In this document: piece after piece, positions 1-9,136 of the stretch
How positions within the stretch are numbered: the stretch's first letter is position 1
Layout: the number at the start of each line of letters is the position of its first letter
From: Desulfovibrio desulfuricans
Lineage (GTDB): Bacteria > Desulfobacterota > Desulfovibrionia > Desulfovibrionales > Desulfovibrionaceae
Length of the DNA stretch: 64,000 nucleotides
Assembly (NCBI RefSeq): GCF_024460775.1
Contig: NZ_JANFYZ010000001.1
Span: 558,001-622,000 of the forward strand
Direction of reading: 5' to 3'
Notes under the pieces: model-generated
Told to the model about the DNA's origin: nothing
The model's input: only the letters and a program-made list of their open reading frames with translations
Databases searched by the model: none
Position numbers and translations under genes: made by a program

Positions 1-1388
1 CCAGCCGTGTCGGATCTGGCACCCCTTGGGCGAAAACGACGCAGGCATTCGCGCGTAAACATTTTATCCTGCGCAAAGAGCGAATAGCCGATGCCATAAG
101 GGGCAAGCATGGCGTAGAGCGACCCCATGGCTCCCACCAGCTTGAACACATTGAAAAAATTGCCTTTAAGCACATCGGACAAAACTGAATTGGCGCAGGC
201 AAGCTGCACGTTTTCCGCAACATCGCCCACAAAACGGGCCAGCAGCGCCTCACGCCGGGGCATGCGCTCTTGCGGCACAATGACGTTGACGCTGTCCGCC
301 GCCACGGCAAGCTCCGGCGATTGGGCAATGGCCCTGCCAGCCGCCTCAAGCATGTTTTCCTGCATGCTTTTTTCAGAGCGGGACACCCATCTGCCGCAGT
401 TGAGCAAAAATCCGCCAATGGACATGACACGCGTCTTGATGGTGCGGGTACGCGTATCTGGCTTGCCCGTGAGCATGTTTTCGGCAAAGCGCAGCACGGT
501 GCTGTTGTTGATATCCTGCGCGAGTCCTGTGGAATTTTTATAGAACTGGTAACCGATGGCATACAGATTATGGGCAAAGCCCAGCGGCGTTGCAGGGATG
601 ACCCGGGGCGTGGTGCCCCCTGACATGACCGCCCGCAGCAGGGCCGAAGCCGGGGCGTGGCCCGAGCAGCCCAGTTCCGCGCGGGGAACTTCTATCACGG
701 TGGAACTTCTGGCGATATTGCAGGAGGAATGGTCGTCAGACCCGGCCACAAAGCTCTTGCGCCAGGGCTGGGCGACAAGCGCGTCAAGGCCATGTTTTTC
801 TTCCATTCTGGCTGTGGATTCCGGGGTCAGGTCGGCCACAATCTGACGCAGCGCGTCATTCTGCACATTATTACGCGCCCCGTTGAGCTCAAAGACTGAA
901 AACATCAATATGAGCTGCTCCACATGGCCCAGGGTCAACCGGTTATTGGCCGCGCACAGGGGGTGCGCGCAGGCATGGGCAATGCCCTGCCCCATCAGGT
1001 AGGGAACAAGCTCAAAGATGTTGCCCCTGAGCTGGGTTATCTCCCGGTGCTGCGCTTCCGTGATGTCCCAGGCGAGCACATGAATCTCGCACTTGTCCTC
1101 AGGAAAGTAGGCCGAAATTTCTTCGCTGATGAAGGTCTGCGGCAAATGGGCGATTTCCAGCGCGCCAGCAATGGTGTCGTGATCTGTAATCGTAACGTAG
1201 TCCATGCCCCTTGCTCGGGCAATGTCGTAAATCTTGCGGGGAGGGGTGTAACTTTCGCCGCAGCCGATCTTTTGCAAAATCCACTGCGAGGGGCAGGTTG
1301 AATGGCGGGAATGGACGTGCAGATCTACGCAGAACGAGGCATTGAACGGGCTGGATTCACTCTGCTTTCCGTCTGGGCTTGGGAACAT
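1..1388 (-). CDS. PHP-domain protein, probable N-terminal part of a PHP/glycosyltransferase fusion (3' end beyond window)
   Basis: The reading frame is open from an ATG at 1388 to the left edge, so the C-terminus is missing. AGGAGG lies about 7 bases before the ATG. The N-terminus carries PHP metal-binding signatures: HVHSRHS, then ITDHDT, a conserved HP in HACAHPLC, and GSDDHSS. PHP domains bind two or three metals and usually hydrolyse phosphoesters. The middle part (MGSLYAMLAPYGIGYSLFAQ) resembles the linker of Desulfovibrio proteins in which a PHP domain precedes a GT-B glycosyltransferase. The transferase half cannot be confirmed because it lies outside the window. It is likely cytoplasmic, since no signal peptide is seen. 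The next gene is on the same strand, beyond a strong terminator, so this gene is probably transcribed separately. Confidence 0.75.
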   Translation of the reverse strand, partial: MFPSPDGKQSESSPFNASFCVDLHVHSRHSTCPSQWILQKIGCGESYTPPRKIYDIARARGMDYVTITDHDTIAGALEIAHLPQTFISEEISAYFPEDKCEIHVLAWDITEAQHREITQLRGNIFELVPYLMGQGIAHACAHPLCAANNRLTLGHVEQLILMFSVFELNGARNNVQNDALRQIVADLTPESTARMEEKHGLDALVAQPWRKSFVAGSDDHSSCNIARSSTVIEVPRAELGCSGHAPASALLRAVMSGGTTPRVIPATPLGFAHNLYAIGYQFYKNSTGLAQDINNSTVLRFAENMLTGKPDTRTRTIKTRVMSIGGFLLNCGRWVSRSEKSMQENMLEAAGRAIAQSPELAVAADSVNVIVPQERMPRREALLARFVGDVAENVQLACANSVLSDVLKGNFFNVFKLVGAMGSLYAMLAPYGIGYSLFAQDKMFTRECLRRFRPRGARSDTA

Positions 1389-1822
1389 GCGGCTTCCTCC
1401 TGAATGTGCTGTGGCCATTCGCGATTCCGCCATCATCACGCCGTCAGCAACTACGTTGCCGTAACGGCGCGACACATCCGCCGTTTACAGCGTTGCCTGA
1501 AATGATGCGGATGCGTACTGGGTATTGCATGGTCTGCACTATAGAAAAAATCCAGAGGGATTGTGTGCTGGCAGCGTGAAGGTTATTGGGCTTTTGTGCG
1601 ATGCCGTAACAAGGCTAACACGCCGATATAAAAAATTTAAACTGGCCTGCACCACTTAACTGTAACAATCCGCGCCCAAACGACGGCGCTTTGCGGCTGC
1701 TGTAAGCAAAATATCCTTGCAAACGCAAAAAGGGAGGCTAAAGCCTCCCTTTTTGCGCCAGCCCGGCTATAATTCCGGGTAAAAAAGACCGGCGGGCTGA
1801 ACTGCAGGCGCAACAGCCGGAT
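1389..1822. other. intergenic region with the promoter area of the PHP gene and a terminator
   Basis: No coding sequence is supported. The half next to the PHP gene should hold its promoter, and 1600-1660 is AT-richer than its surroundings. The strong hairpin at 1725-1756 ends the MFS gene. Short ORFs here have no good ribosome binding site and no recognisable protein. Confidence 0.6.
1725..1756. terminator. bidirectional intrinsic terminator after the MFS gene
   Basis: A perfect 15-bp inverted repeat: GCAAAAAGGGAGGCT at 1725-1739 and its complement at 1742-1756. A-rich on one side and T-rich on the other, it can work in both directions. It lies about 70 bases past the stop codon of the minus-strand MFS transporter. 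Confidence 0.85.
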
Positions 1823-3040
1823 TTAACAGCACTCCTGAGCCGAGGGGCGGTCCGAGACACGCGTCTTTGGGCAGGTGCAGCGTCTTTCCAGCAGATGAAA
1901 AAACAAACCAGCCAGGGCAAAAGCTCCGCCCGTGAGCATGACGCCGGGCCAGCGATATGCCGCCCAGGCCTGACTGGCCGCAGCCGAACCCAGCGAACCA
2001 CCCAGAAAAAATACCGTCATGTATATGGTGTTCACCCTGCCGCGCGCTGACTCGGACAAGCCCAGAATGAGCGACTGGTTGGATACCTGCGCAATGGACA
2101 CGCCGAAATCAAGCACAATAACCCCCAGCACAAGGGCAGTCATGCCGCTGAAGCTCATGATGCCAAAGGCCGCGATGCTTGTGAGCGCGCCGATCAACAC
2201 GCCGCACCTGACGCCAAAGCGGTCTGTCAGCCTGCCCCCGGCCTGCGCGGCCAGCACGCCCACCAGCCCAACGATGCCGAACGAACCAGCCACGCTTGCA
2301 CCAAGCCCGTAAGCCGGGCCTTGCAGATACAGCGCAAGCACTGACCAGAAGGCGCTGAACGCACCGAACACGCAAGCCTGAATAATGGAGGCATAGCGCA
2401 GGGCACGGTAATCCCGCAAAAGTTGCAGCATGGAGACCAGCAACCGACCATAGGACAGGCTGGATTTGCTCGGCAGATCAGGCAAGCGCCAGGCCAGCAA
2501 GGCGCTCAGCAGCACGGCAAAGGCGCAAGCCAGCCAGAAGGCCTCGCGCCAGCCGAGCCACTGACCCACCGCGCCAGATACCACACGGGGCAGCAATATA
2601 CCGCACAAAACACCGCTGAAGGCAATGCCGACGGCCTTGCCGCGCTCGCCTTCCCTGGCAAGGTCAGCGGCCATGGGAACAACCATCTGCGTAATGGTGG
2701 CGGCCACACCCATGCCTGCCGAGGCCATCATGAGCACCGCCATGCCCGGCGCCAGAGCCGCAAGAGCTGCGGAAATTACCAGCAGCGCGCAGAGAATCAG
2801 AACCAGTTTTTTTCTGTTCAGCGTGTCGCACAGGGGCACAAGAAACAGAAGCCCAAGGGTGTAGCCCATCTGGGTGATGGTGGCCACAAGGCCCACATGG
2901 TCGCCGCCCTTGAGTTCCCCGGCGATCAGCCCCAGCACGGGCTGGTTATAATAGATGTTGGCCACGGCCAATCCTGCGGCCAGAGCCAGCAGGTATATAA
3001 GCGACCAGTTCTGCTGCGGGTCTGTATTTTCCGTCTTCAT
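1823..3040 (-). CDS. MFS transporter (drug/sugar efflux type)
   Basis: A 405-residue inner-membrane protein with about 12 hydrophobic segments. It starts with the NIYYNQPVLG segment typical of AraJ/YgaY-like major facilitator exporters. The loop between helices 2 and 3 has DTLNRKK, a variant of the MFS GxxxDRxGRK motif, and a related TDRFGVR follows helix 8. The ATG at 3040 is preferred over one 57 bases upstream because AAAGGA stands just before it. The substrate cannot be read from the sequence; the family exports drugs, sugars or metabolites by proton antiport. The short Cys-rich tail (RRCTCPKT...ECC) is unusual. It lies 81 bases downstream of the SDR gene on the same strand, so the two may be co-transcribed. 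Confidence 0.85.
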   Translation of the reverse strand: MKTENTDPQQNWSLIYLLALAAGLAVANIYYNQPVLGLIAGELKGGDHVGLVATITQMGYTLGLLFLVPLCDTLNRKKLVLILCALLVISAALAALAPGMAVLMMASAGMGVAATITQMVVPMAADLAREGERGKAVGIAFSGVLCGILLPRVVSGAVGQWLGWREAFWLACAFAVLLSALLAWRLPDLPSKSSLSYGRLLVSMLQLLRDYRALRYASIIQACVFGAFSAFWSVLALYLQGPAYGLGASVAGSFGIVGLVGVLAAQAGGRLTDRFGVRCGVLIGALTSIAAFGIMSFSGMTALVLGVIVLDFGVSIAQVSNQSLILGLSESARGRVNTIYMTVFFLGGSLGSAAASQAWAAYRWPGVMLTGGAFALAGLFFHLLERRCTCPKTRVSDRPSAQECC

Positions 3041-3121
3041 AACATGTTCCTTTATGTCTGCTTGCGAAAGTTGCGCGCAATATGCACGGCACTGCACGCG
3101 ATATGAAATTTGCCTCAGGCC

Positions 3122-3871
3122 CTAGACCATGCCGCCATTGGCCCGGATAGTCTGCCCGTTGATCCAGCCGCCGTCCCTGCCTGCCAGAAAGGCAACGACA
3201 GAGGCTATATCTTCCGGTTGGGCAAGGCGCTCCAGCGGCGGCAGCTTTGCCATTGCCTCCACCTGCCCTTCTGTTTTGCCCTCAAAAAACAGATCCGTAG
3301 CCGTAGGGCCCGGGCCCACAGCATTGACCGTGATGTCGCGGCCCCGAAGTTCTTTGGAAAAAATGCCGGTCATGGTTTCCACTGCGGATTTTGTGGCCGC
3401 GTAGATGGCGTACCCCGGCAGGGCAAGACGGTTGACGCTGGTGGAAAGATTGATGATGCGCCCGCCTTCCTGCATGCGGGCGGCAGCCAGCCGCAGCATG
3501 TTGAACACGCCCTTGATATTGGTGCTCACGATGCGGTCAAACAGCGTATCGTCCGTTTGCGCCAGCGGCACCATGCCGGGCTGCATAAGCCCGGCGTTGT
3601 TTACAAGCACTCGCACAGTGCCGAACGCGCCTTCGCAGGCAGAAAACAAGTCAGCCGCCTGCTCTGGAACCGTTACATCGGCCTTGACGGCAAGGGCGCG
3701 GCCTCCCTGGGCACATATATCAGCCGCGAGAGCCTCGGCCTTGCCCGCACTGCTGGCGTAGTTGACGATAACGGCCAGGCCGTCCCCAGCCAGCCGCCGA
3801 ACAATGGCCGCGCCAATGCCGCGCGCGGCTCCGGTAACAATGGCCGCATTGGATGATGTATGCATGGTCAT
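3122..3871 (-). CDS. short-chain dehydrogenase/reductase (SDR)
   Basis: A classical SDR of 249 residues, the usual length for the family. The cofactor motif TGAARGIG is at residues 13-20, NNAG at about 91-94, Ser in the NLSTS strand near 143-145 and the catalytic YAATK at 157-161. It should reduce a carbonyl or oxidise an alcohol with NAD(P)H; the substrate is unknown. The start at 3871 is chosen because GGAGG sits 6 bases before it; the longer in-frame ORF starting at 3985 would overlap the LysR start region. It is divergent from a LysR regulator with only 98 bases between them, so that regulator is the likely controller of this gene and possibly of the downstream MFS exporter. Confidence 0.9.
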   Translation of the reverse strand: MTMHTSSNAAIVTGAARGIGAAIVRRLAGDGLAVIVNYASSAGKAEALAADICAQGGRALAVKADVTVPEQAADLFSACEGAFGTVRVLVNNAGLMQPGMVPLAQTDDTLFDRIVSTNIKGVFNMLRLAAARMQEGGRIINLSTSVNRLALPGYAIYAATKSAVETMTGIFSKELRGRDITVNAVGPGPTATDLFFEGKTEGQVEAMAKLPPLERLAQPEDIASVVAFLAGRDGGWINGQTIRANGGMV

Positions 3872-3956
3872 GTGCGCCTCCATTTGGTTTGCTTTGTTGA
3901 AAGCACAATGCTGCTTGGGGCGGATAATTGGTAGACGCATGGCGTTCATATTGGTT

Positions 3957-3971
3957 ATACGGATTGCGTAT
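3957..3971. promoter_or_regulatory. candidate LysR-type operator
   Basis: An inverted repeat ATACG-N5-CGTAT, which also fits the T-N11-A rule for LysR-family sites. It overlaps the ATG of the lysR-type gene, a position suited to autoregulation. This is a sequence pattern only. Confidence 0.4.
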
Positions 3972-4929
3972 GACAATATTTTCAAATCTTGCCCTGCTGC
4001 GTAACTTTGTAAGCATTGCCGAAAGCGGCAGCATCTCGGCGGCGGCCCGCAACCTGGGCCTTACCCAGCCGACCCTCAGCCGCCAGCTTGCGCAGATTGA
4101 GGCGGAATGCGGCACAGCGCTGCTGCGGCGCGATACACACCGTATGCACCTGACAGACATGGGCGCAAAGGTGCTGGCTGATGCCCGCGCCATGCTGAAC
4201 ATGGCTGAAGAATGCGAGCGCCGCCTGCGCGTGGATCAGACCGCCCTCATGGGGCATATCCGCTTTTTCTCCACCATCGACTTTGGGCAGAGCGTGGTCA
4301 GCAAGTTTCTGGCTCGGTTCATGCTGCAAAATCCGGCCATTACCGTTGATCTGGTGTACTCAAACAGGCCCTTGCGCATGCTTGAAGAAGGTTGCGATGC
4401 CGGCGTGGTAGCCGGGAGCGTTGCCGATGAAACAGTTATCGCCAGACCATTGGGCATGATACGCAGGTATCCCGTTGCCGCGCCATTATTTCTTGAGGGC
4501 AGGCAAATGCCTGTAACACCAGCCGACATTGCGGCCTGGCCCTGGCTCACGCTCGGCACAGAAGTTTTTGGCGGCGCGCGCAACATCACCCTTTTTAATG
4601 AATCAGGCGAGGAGCAAACCCTGCACGTGAGCCCTGTGCTCACGGCAGAGGGCGTCACGGCCCTGCGTGAAGCGGCCTTGCTGGGGCTTGGGGTGTCGCC
4701 CTTGCCGGGCTGGCTGGTGACGGAAGACCTCTCCGCCGGGCGGCTGGTGCGCCTGTTGCCTCAATGGCGCGCGCGTGAGCTGCCCGCCCATGTGGTTTAC
4801 CCGGTGCAAAAAGGTTTGCCCCTGCGTGTGCGGACCCTTGTGGATTTTATGACAGAACACGTTAAGGAGCTGCTGGCGCGACCCTGCGTATGCCCCGGCG
4901 CAGGCAGCAATAAACAGGGCAAGAGCTAG
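3970..4929 (+). CDS. LysR-family transcriptional regulator
   Basis: A 319-residue protein with a winged helix-turn-helix at residues about 5-65 (AAARNLGLTQPTLSRQLAQIE is the recognition region), followed by a periplasmic-binding-protein-like effector domain. The length is typical of LysR regulators. The start at 3970 gives the usual short leader before the helix-turn-helix; the Shine-Dalgarno is weak. It is divergent from the SDR gene, the classic arrangement in which the regulator controls its neighbour and itself. The effector is unknown. Confidence 0.9.
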   Translation: MTIFSNLALLRNFVSIAESGSISAAARNLGLTQPTLSRQLAQIEAECGTALLRRDTHRMHLTDMGAKVLADARAMLNMAEECERRLRVDQTALMGHIRFFSTIDFGQSVVSKFLARFMLQNPAITVDLVYSNRPLRMLEEGCDAGVVAGSVADETVIARPLGMIRRYPVAAPLFLEGRQMPVTPADIAAWPWLTLGTEVFGGARNITLFNESGEEQTLHVSPVLTAEGVTALREAALLGLGVSPLPGWLVTEDLSAGRLVRLLPQWRARELPAHVVYPVQKGLPLRVRTLVDFMTEHVKELLARPCVCPGAGSNKQGKS

Positions 4930-5020
4930 GCGCAGGCATTGCAGGCGACAGCCACGAAATACAAAAGCAGATGCTGAATGGAAGGGTCGGGGAAATGGTA
5001 GCCTGACGCCACAACGCCGT

Positions 5021-5058
5021 AAAAAAAATCCTGCCCTCCCAAAGCGGGATGCGGCAGG
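5021..5058 (-). terminator. intrinsic terminator for the GGDEF gene
   Basis: On the minus strand a stem (CCTGCC...GGCAGG with an inner CCCGC/GGG pairing) is followed by a run of eight T (plus-strand A run at 5021-5028). It lies about 30 bases beyond the stop of the minus-strand diguanylate cyclase. Confidence 0.85.
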
Positions 5059-5088
5059 AAAACATAAAGGCAGTGCCAGATAAAGGTT

Positions 5089-6423
5089 TTATACTGTGCT
5101 GGCCTTGACCCTGTTGCGCCCGGAATTTTTGGCCTCGTAAAGCGCCTTATCGGCGGCTTCAAGGATTCTGGCCGCAAGCTGGGAAGGCGACACCTTTTCA
5201 AACCGACTCTGCACCGTGGCCACCCCGGCGCTTATGGTCACATAGTTGCGATCGCTGCCCGCGTGGGGCGCTTTGAGATCACACACCGCTGCCCGCAAAG
5301 TTTCGCAAACCTCATGGGCGTTGCGGTCATCGCATTCAGGCAGCACCACGGCAAACTCCTCGCCGCCATAGCGGAACAGCTCGCCCCCCATATCTTCCAG
5401 AGAATCCTTCATGGTTCTGGCGACCTGGGCCAGACATTCATCGCCTGCCAGATGCCCGTACTTGTCGTTATAAAACTTGAAGAAGTCGATATCTATGAGG
5501 ATCACAGAGAGGTTGCCCGCGCGGCGGTTGCACACGGCAGCCTCCCTGCGCAGGATGGCGTCAAAAAATCTTCTGTTATACGCGCCCGTGAGATGGTCGT
5601 GAATGGACATATGGCGCAGGCGCTCGTTGGCTTCCTTGAGTTTGCGTTCCAGCGATTTGCGCTCTGTAATATCAAAGTACGCCAGCGACAGCGCTGTGAT
5701 GCCACCGGAGGCATTGCGAACCGGCGTGACAGAAACAGCGTAATCCCTGTTGTCGATTCTTACTTCATGGTCAGAAACCCGCCCCCCGGCATCAAGATTG
5801 CAAAAGTCACTCTGGATGTTTGCTTCCAGTTCCGGGTGCAACAAAGAAATATGCACGCCGCTTGTGTCAAACAATGACCGCCCGGAGAGTTGCACATGGT
5901 GCTCGTTGGCAGAAATAAGCACGCCGTTGCGGTCAACGACGCACATGGCAATGGGGGCGGTGGCGTAGATGGTATCGAGGTCAATGGCTGTGGAAATTCC
6001 CGCAGAATACAGGGCAATGTTGGCAATAACCCGCTCTACGCCTTTAAATCCCATCAGGCCGTAACCATCATCAAACAGAGGCTCTCCACTCATTTCAAGC
6101 AGAAACAGAACCCCATCGCTTTTCCGCACATAGTGGCCGATCACGTTTGAAAAGGCGCGCGGCTCGCCATATTCATCCATGAGAGTTTCCATGGCCATCT
6201 GCTGGTCAGCGGCATCCATACCAAAAAACAGGGACTGCCCTTTTACCGTTGGAATGCCAAGAATTGCGGACTTGAAGGGGACATCGTCGCAATAACACAA
6301 ATCTGGCCCGGCTACCCATTCCCAGGACTGATGATTACTACTACGCTGCATTGGCGACTCGGGATTTACCCAAAAAAGAAAAGGGATTTTGACAATGGTC
6401 TGCTGGTTGGCAGGCCCATCCAA
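5089..6423 (-). CDS. PAS-GGDEF diguanylate cyclase
   Basis: A 444-residue soluble protein. A PAS-like sensor region occupies about 140-265 and ends in the ITERKSLERKL linker typical of PAS-to-output junctions. A short coiled coil follows, then a GGDEF domain from about 285. The active site GGEEF is intact at 353-357, with DIDFFKFYND before it, so it should make c-di-GMP from two GTP. The inhibitory RxxD site expected five residues before GGEEF is missing (the sequence there is MGGELFRY), so product feedback may be absent. The N-terminal 130 residues may hold a further PAS-like fold. The exact start is uncertain: an in-frame ATG at 6351 is also possible and neither has a good ribosome binding site. 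Confidence 0.85.
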   Translation of the reverse strand: MDGPANQQTIVKIPFLFWVNPESPMQRSSNHQSWEWVAGPDLCYCDDVPFKSAILGIPTVKGQSLFFGMDAADQQMAMETLMDEYGEPRAFSNVIGHYVRKSDGVLFLLEMSGEPLFDDGYGLMGFKGVERVIANIALYSAGISTAIDLDTIYATAPIAMCVVDRNGVLISANEHHVQLSGRSLFDTSGVHISLLHPELEANIQSDFCNLDAGGRVSDHEVRIDNRDYAVSVTPVRNASGGITALSLAYFDITERKSLERKLKEANERLRHMSIHDHLTGAYNRRFFDAILRREAAVCNRRAGNLSVILIDIDFFKFYNDKYGHLAGDECLAQVARTMKDSLEDMGGELFRYGGEEFAVVLPECDDRNAHEVCETLRAAVCDLKAPHAGSDRNYVTISAGVATVQSRFEKVSPSQLAARILEAADKALYEAKNSGRNRVKASTV

Positions 6424-7024
6424 ACTTGGGGGATATCTCTATACCGATTTTTTCTGCTCAGGTACAGATGTTTTAAGCCACACTTTAATTATACGGTTTC
6501 ATATATATTCAATGTGTTTTTATTAAAAAAATAATATTTATAAAAAAAATCACTGCACTTTTTTCATTAATACAGATATATACTGACAAAAGAAGAACTT
6601 TCTACGCAGTATTTATTTAAAAATATACTATTTCATTTAATATCTAGACACAATTATCATAATTACGTGTGATGATAAATTATTATTGCAGTATATTATC
6701 TACAGCGCTTGCCCAATCGGTAAAGATATAATACCTGGCACATCTATCAACCCCGTATAGTATTGATACCAACGTACGGCAATCCCTGAAAATTTCACCC
6801 CCCCCGTGAATGCACTGTGCGGCCGCATGCCTCATTGCCTTTGCCCCCTGCCGCCCAATGACTTTGCCCAAAAGCAGGGCGGCACGGCGAAGAACGCCAT
6901 GCCGCCCGCAAACAGACAAAACCCATCAGCCGAATCGCATAGAAAAGGGATCAGGCAAGATCAGCCATATGCCGCGCCTGATCAGCGCGAACCTCACAAA
7001 AATCCGCGCCGAAAAGCTCTGTAT
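6424..7024. other. AT-rich intergenic region between two minus-strand genes
   Basis: About 600 bases with no supported gene. The part at 6470-6720 is very AT-rich and should contain the promoter of the GGDEF gene. The part near 6877-6907 holds a hairpin that may terminate uraA. A minus-strand ORF of 78 codons (6683-6919) has no ribosome binding site and reads like a shadow. Confidence 0.6.
6877..6907 (-). terminator. possible terminator of the upp-uraA operon
   Basis: GGGCGGCA (6877-6884) pairs with TGCCGCCC (6900-6907), with an inner GGCG/CGCC pair and a short loop. On the minus strand it is followed by a weak CTTTT. It lies about 120 bases past the uraA stop. Confidence 0.45.
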
Positions 7025-8284
7025 CTAGGTGCGGCTTCTGGGCAACAGCAGGTTGAGCAATACGCCCGTAACCGCGGCAAGGCCAATGCCGCCAAGCTTG
7101 AACGAACCAATGCTGAACTGCATGCCGCCCACGCCAAAGATGATGATAAGCGCAACAATGATCATGTTGCGCGGCTCCATCAGATCCTTGCCAGCCCGCA
7201 CCAGCGTGTTCAGGCCCACAACCATGATCGCGCCGAACAGCAGAATCATGATGCCGCCCATGACAGGTACGGGAATGGAACCAAGAAACGCGCCGATTTT
7301 TGCCACAAACGACAGCAAGATTGAACACATGGCCGCCCAGGTCATCACGGCGGGGTTGAACACCCGCGTAAGACTCACCGCACCGATAACTTCGGCATAG
7401 GTGGTGCAGGGCGGGCCACCCACAAAACCGGCAGCCATGGTGGCAACGCCATCGCCAAACATGGTGGCGTGAACGCCGGGATCTTTCAGGTAATCGCGCC
7501 CGGTAATGGAGCTGATGGCGACAACATCGCCAAAATGCTCAATGGCCGGGGCAAGCGTAATGGGCATGATAAACAGTATGGGCTCCCAGGCAAACTCTGG
7601 GAAGGTGAACGAGGGCATCTGCAACCAGGGGGTTGCGGCAACCTTTGTCCAGTCGCCCACGCCGAAAAACATCGAAACAATAAAGCCCGCCGCAATGCCG
7701 CACAAAATGGGCATGAGGCGCAAAAAGCCCTTGCCCAGGAGCGACACCAGCACGGTAACGGCCAGCGAAGTCATGGAAATCCACAGAGCCGTGTTCTCAG
7801 GCACCAGCACAACCGCGCCGTCGCCTGTTTTGCCCAGGGCCATATGCACTGCCACCGGGGCCAGGATAAGGCCGATAACCATAATAACCGGGCCGGTCAC
7901 AATGGGCGGCAGCACACGCAGCACCACATCTGTGCCGCGCCAGCGGATAAGCCCGCTCAAAAGAAAATACACCAGACCGGAGCACACAAGCCCGCCAAGG
8001 GTTTGCGCCATGCCCCAGGTCTGAACGCCGTAAATGATGGGCGCAATAAAGGCAAAGGACGAAGCAAGAAAAATGGGTACCTTGCCCCGAGTGCAGACCT
8101 GAAACAGCAAAGTGCCCACACCAGCGGTGAAAAGAGCCACGTTGCTGTCAAGCCCGGTCAACAGGGGAACAAGAACCAGAGCGCCAAAGGCCACAAAGAG
8201 CATCTGCGCGCCTATAAGACAATCCCTGAAGCGAAAATTATAGTCAGTGGGTGCAATCTCGCGCCGCGTACTGGCTGTGCTCAT
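7025..8284 (-). CDS. uraA: uracil permease, NCS2 family
   Basis: A 419-residue integral membrane protein of the nucleobase/ascorbate transporter (NCS2) family, with repeated hydrophobic helices and the transporter-core segments GKVPIFLASSFAFIAP and AIEHFGDVVAIS, whose Glu is the expected substrate and proton ligand. It should import uracil by proton symport. The His of the usual first-helix QH motif is replaced (GAQMLFVAFG). The start at 8284 is chosen because GAGGG lies 5 bases before it and only 10 bases separate it from the upp stop, which indicates a upp-uraA operon. Xanthine cannot be excluded as substrate, but the upp neighbour favours uracil. Confidence 0.9.
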   Translation of the reverse strand: MSTASTRREIAPTDYNFRFRDCLIGAQMLFVAFGALVLVPLLTGLDSNVALFTAGVGTLLFQVCTRGKVPIFLASSFAFIAPIIYGVQTWGMAQTLGGLVCSGLVYFLLSGLIRWRGTDVVLRVLPPIVTGPVIMVIGLILAPVAVHMALGKTGDGAVVLVPENTALWISMTSLAVTVLVSLLGKGFLRLMPILCGIAAGFIVSMFFGVGDWTKVAATPWLQMPSFTFPEFAWEPILFIMPITLAPAIEHFGDVVAISSITGRDYLKDPGVHATMFGDGVATMAAGFVGGPPCTTYAEVIGAVSLTRVFNPAVMTWAAMCSILLSFVAKIGAFLGSIPVPVMGGIMILLFGAIMVVGLNTLVRAGKDLMEPRNMIIVALIIIFGVGGMQFSIGSFKLGGIGLAAVTGVLLNLLLPRSRT

Positions 8285-8294
8285 GGGGCCCTCG

Positions 8295-8921
8295 CTACTT
8301 GGTTCCGAAGATACGGTCGCCGGCATCGCCGAGACCAGGAATGATATAGCCGTTTTCGTTCAGATGGTCGTCAATGGCGGCGGTGTAGATGTCCACATCC
8401 GGATGGGCGGCCTTGACCTTGGCAATCCCTTCGGGCGCGCACACAAGGTTGAGGCTGCAAATCTGCTTGCAACCGTGGCGCTTCAGCAGACTGATGGCGG
8501 CAATAAGCGAGCCGCCGGTTGCCAGCATGGGGTCAAGGATGATGGCAAGCCGCTGATCCATATCGGTAGCAAGCTTTACGTAATATTCAACGGGTTCAAG
8601 GGTTTCTTCGTTGCGGTACAGGCCCACAACGCTGATCTTTGCGCCGGGGATCATGTCCAGCACGCCGTCCATGAGGCCAAGGCCAGCACGAAGGATGGGA
8701 ACAACAGTTACCATCTTGCCGGAAATGGCCTCAATTTCCACCGGACCGGCCCAGCCCTCAACAGTGTGCTTTTCTGTACGAAAGCCCTTGGTGGCTTCGT
8801 AAATGAGCAGACGCGCAATCTCGTTGGAAACAGAACGGAATTCGCGCGTGGAGGTGGCCCCCATGCGCAAAATGCCCAACTTGTGGCGCACAAGAGGATG
8901 ATCAACGACATAAACGGCCAT
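8295..8921 (-). CDS. upp: uracil phosphoribosyltransferase
   Basis: A 208-residue protein, full length for the family. It converts uracil and PRPP to UMP in pyrimidine salvage. The PRPP-binding loop [10 protein letters not shown] and the uracil-binding C-terminal segment [18 protein letters not shown] are both intact. A strong ribosome binding site (AAGGAGG) precedes the ATG. It is the first gene of the upp-uraA operon. Confidence 0.97.
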   Translation of the reverse strand: MAVYVVDHPLVRHKLGILRMGATSTREFRSVSNEIARLLIYEATKGFRTEKHTVEGWAGPVEIEAISGKMVTVVPILRAGLGLMDGVLDMIPGAKISVVGLYRNEETLEPVEYYVKLATDMDQRLAIILDPMLATGGSLIAAISLLKRHGCKQICSLNLVCAPEGIAKVKAAHPDVDIYTAAIDDHLNENGYIIPGLGDAGDRIFGTK

Positions 8922-8975
8922 AAAGCCTCCTTAGCTATGCATAACTGACTGAGTGGAAAAAATTAAAACCGGAAT

Positions 8976-9004
8976 ACGCTATTCTTAATGGCGACTCGTG
9001 TCAA
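8976..9004 (-). promoter_or_regulatory. probable sigma-70 promoter of upp
   Basis: On the minus strand a perfect -35 TTGACA (8999-9004) is followed after 17 bases by TAGCGT (8976-8981), a weak -10. The start codon of upp is about 55 bases further on. Confidence 0.5.
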
Positions 9005-9136
9005 CGATACTTGCGAACAGCCTTATTGCCTTGGCTGCGCGGCATGAGCTAGTGTTTTAAAGCTTTGCACAGGGCAGAACCATGCCGGATTCCCTGCCCT
9101 GCCGCACCCTAAACATCCTCACATGGAGGCCACGCC

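Noticed and set aside
6683..6919. 78-codon minus-strand ORF between uraA and the GGDEF gene
   Set aside because: There is no ribosome binding site, it covers a hairpin, and its composition changes sharply along its length.
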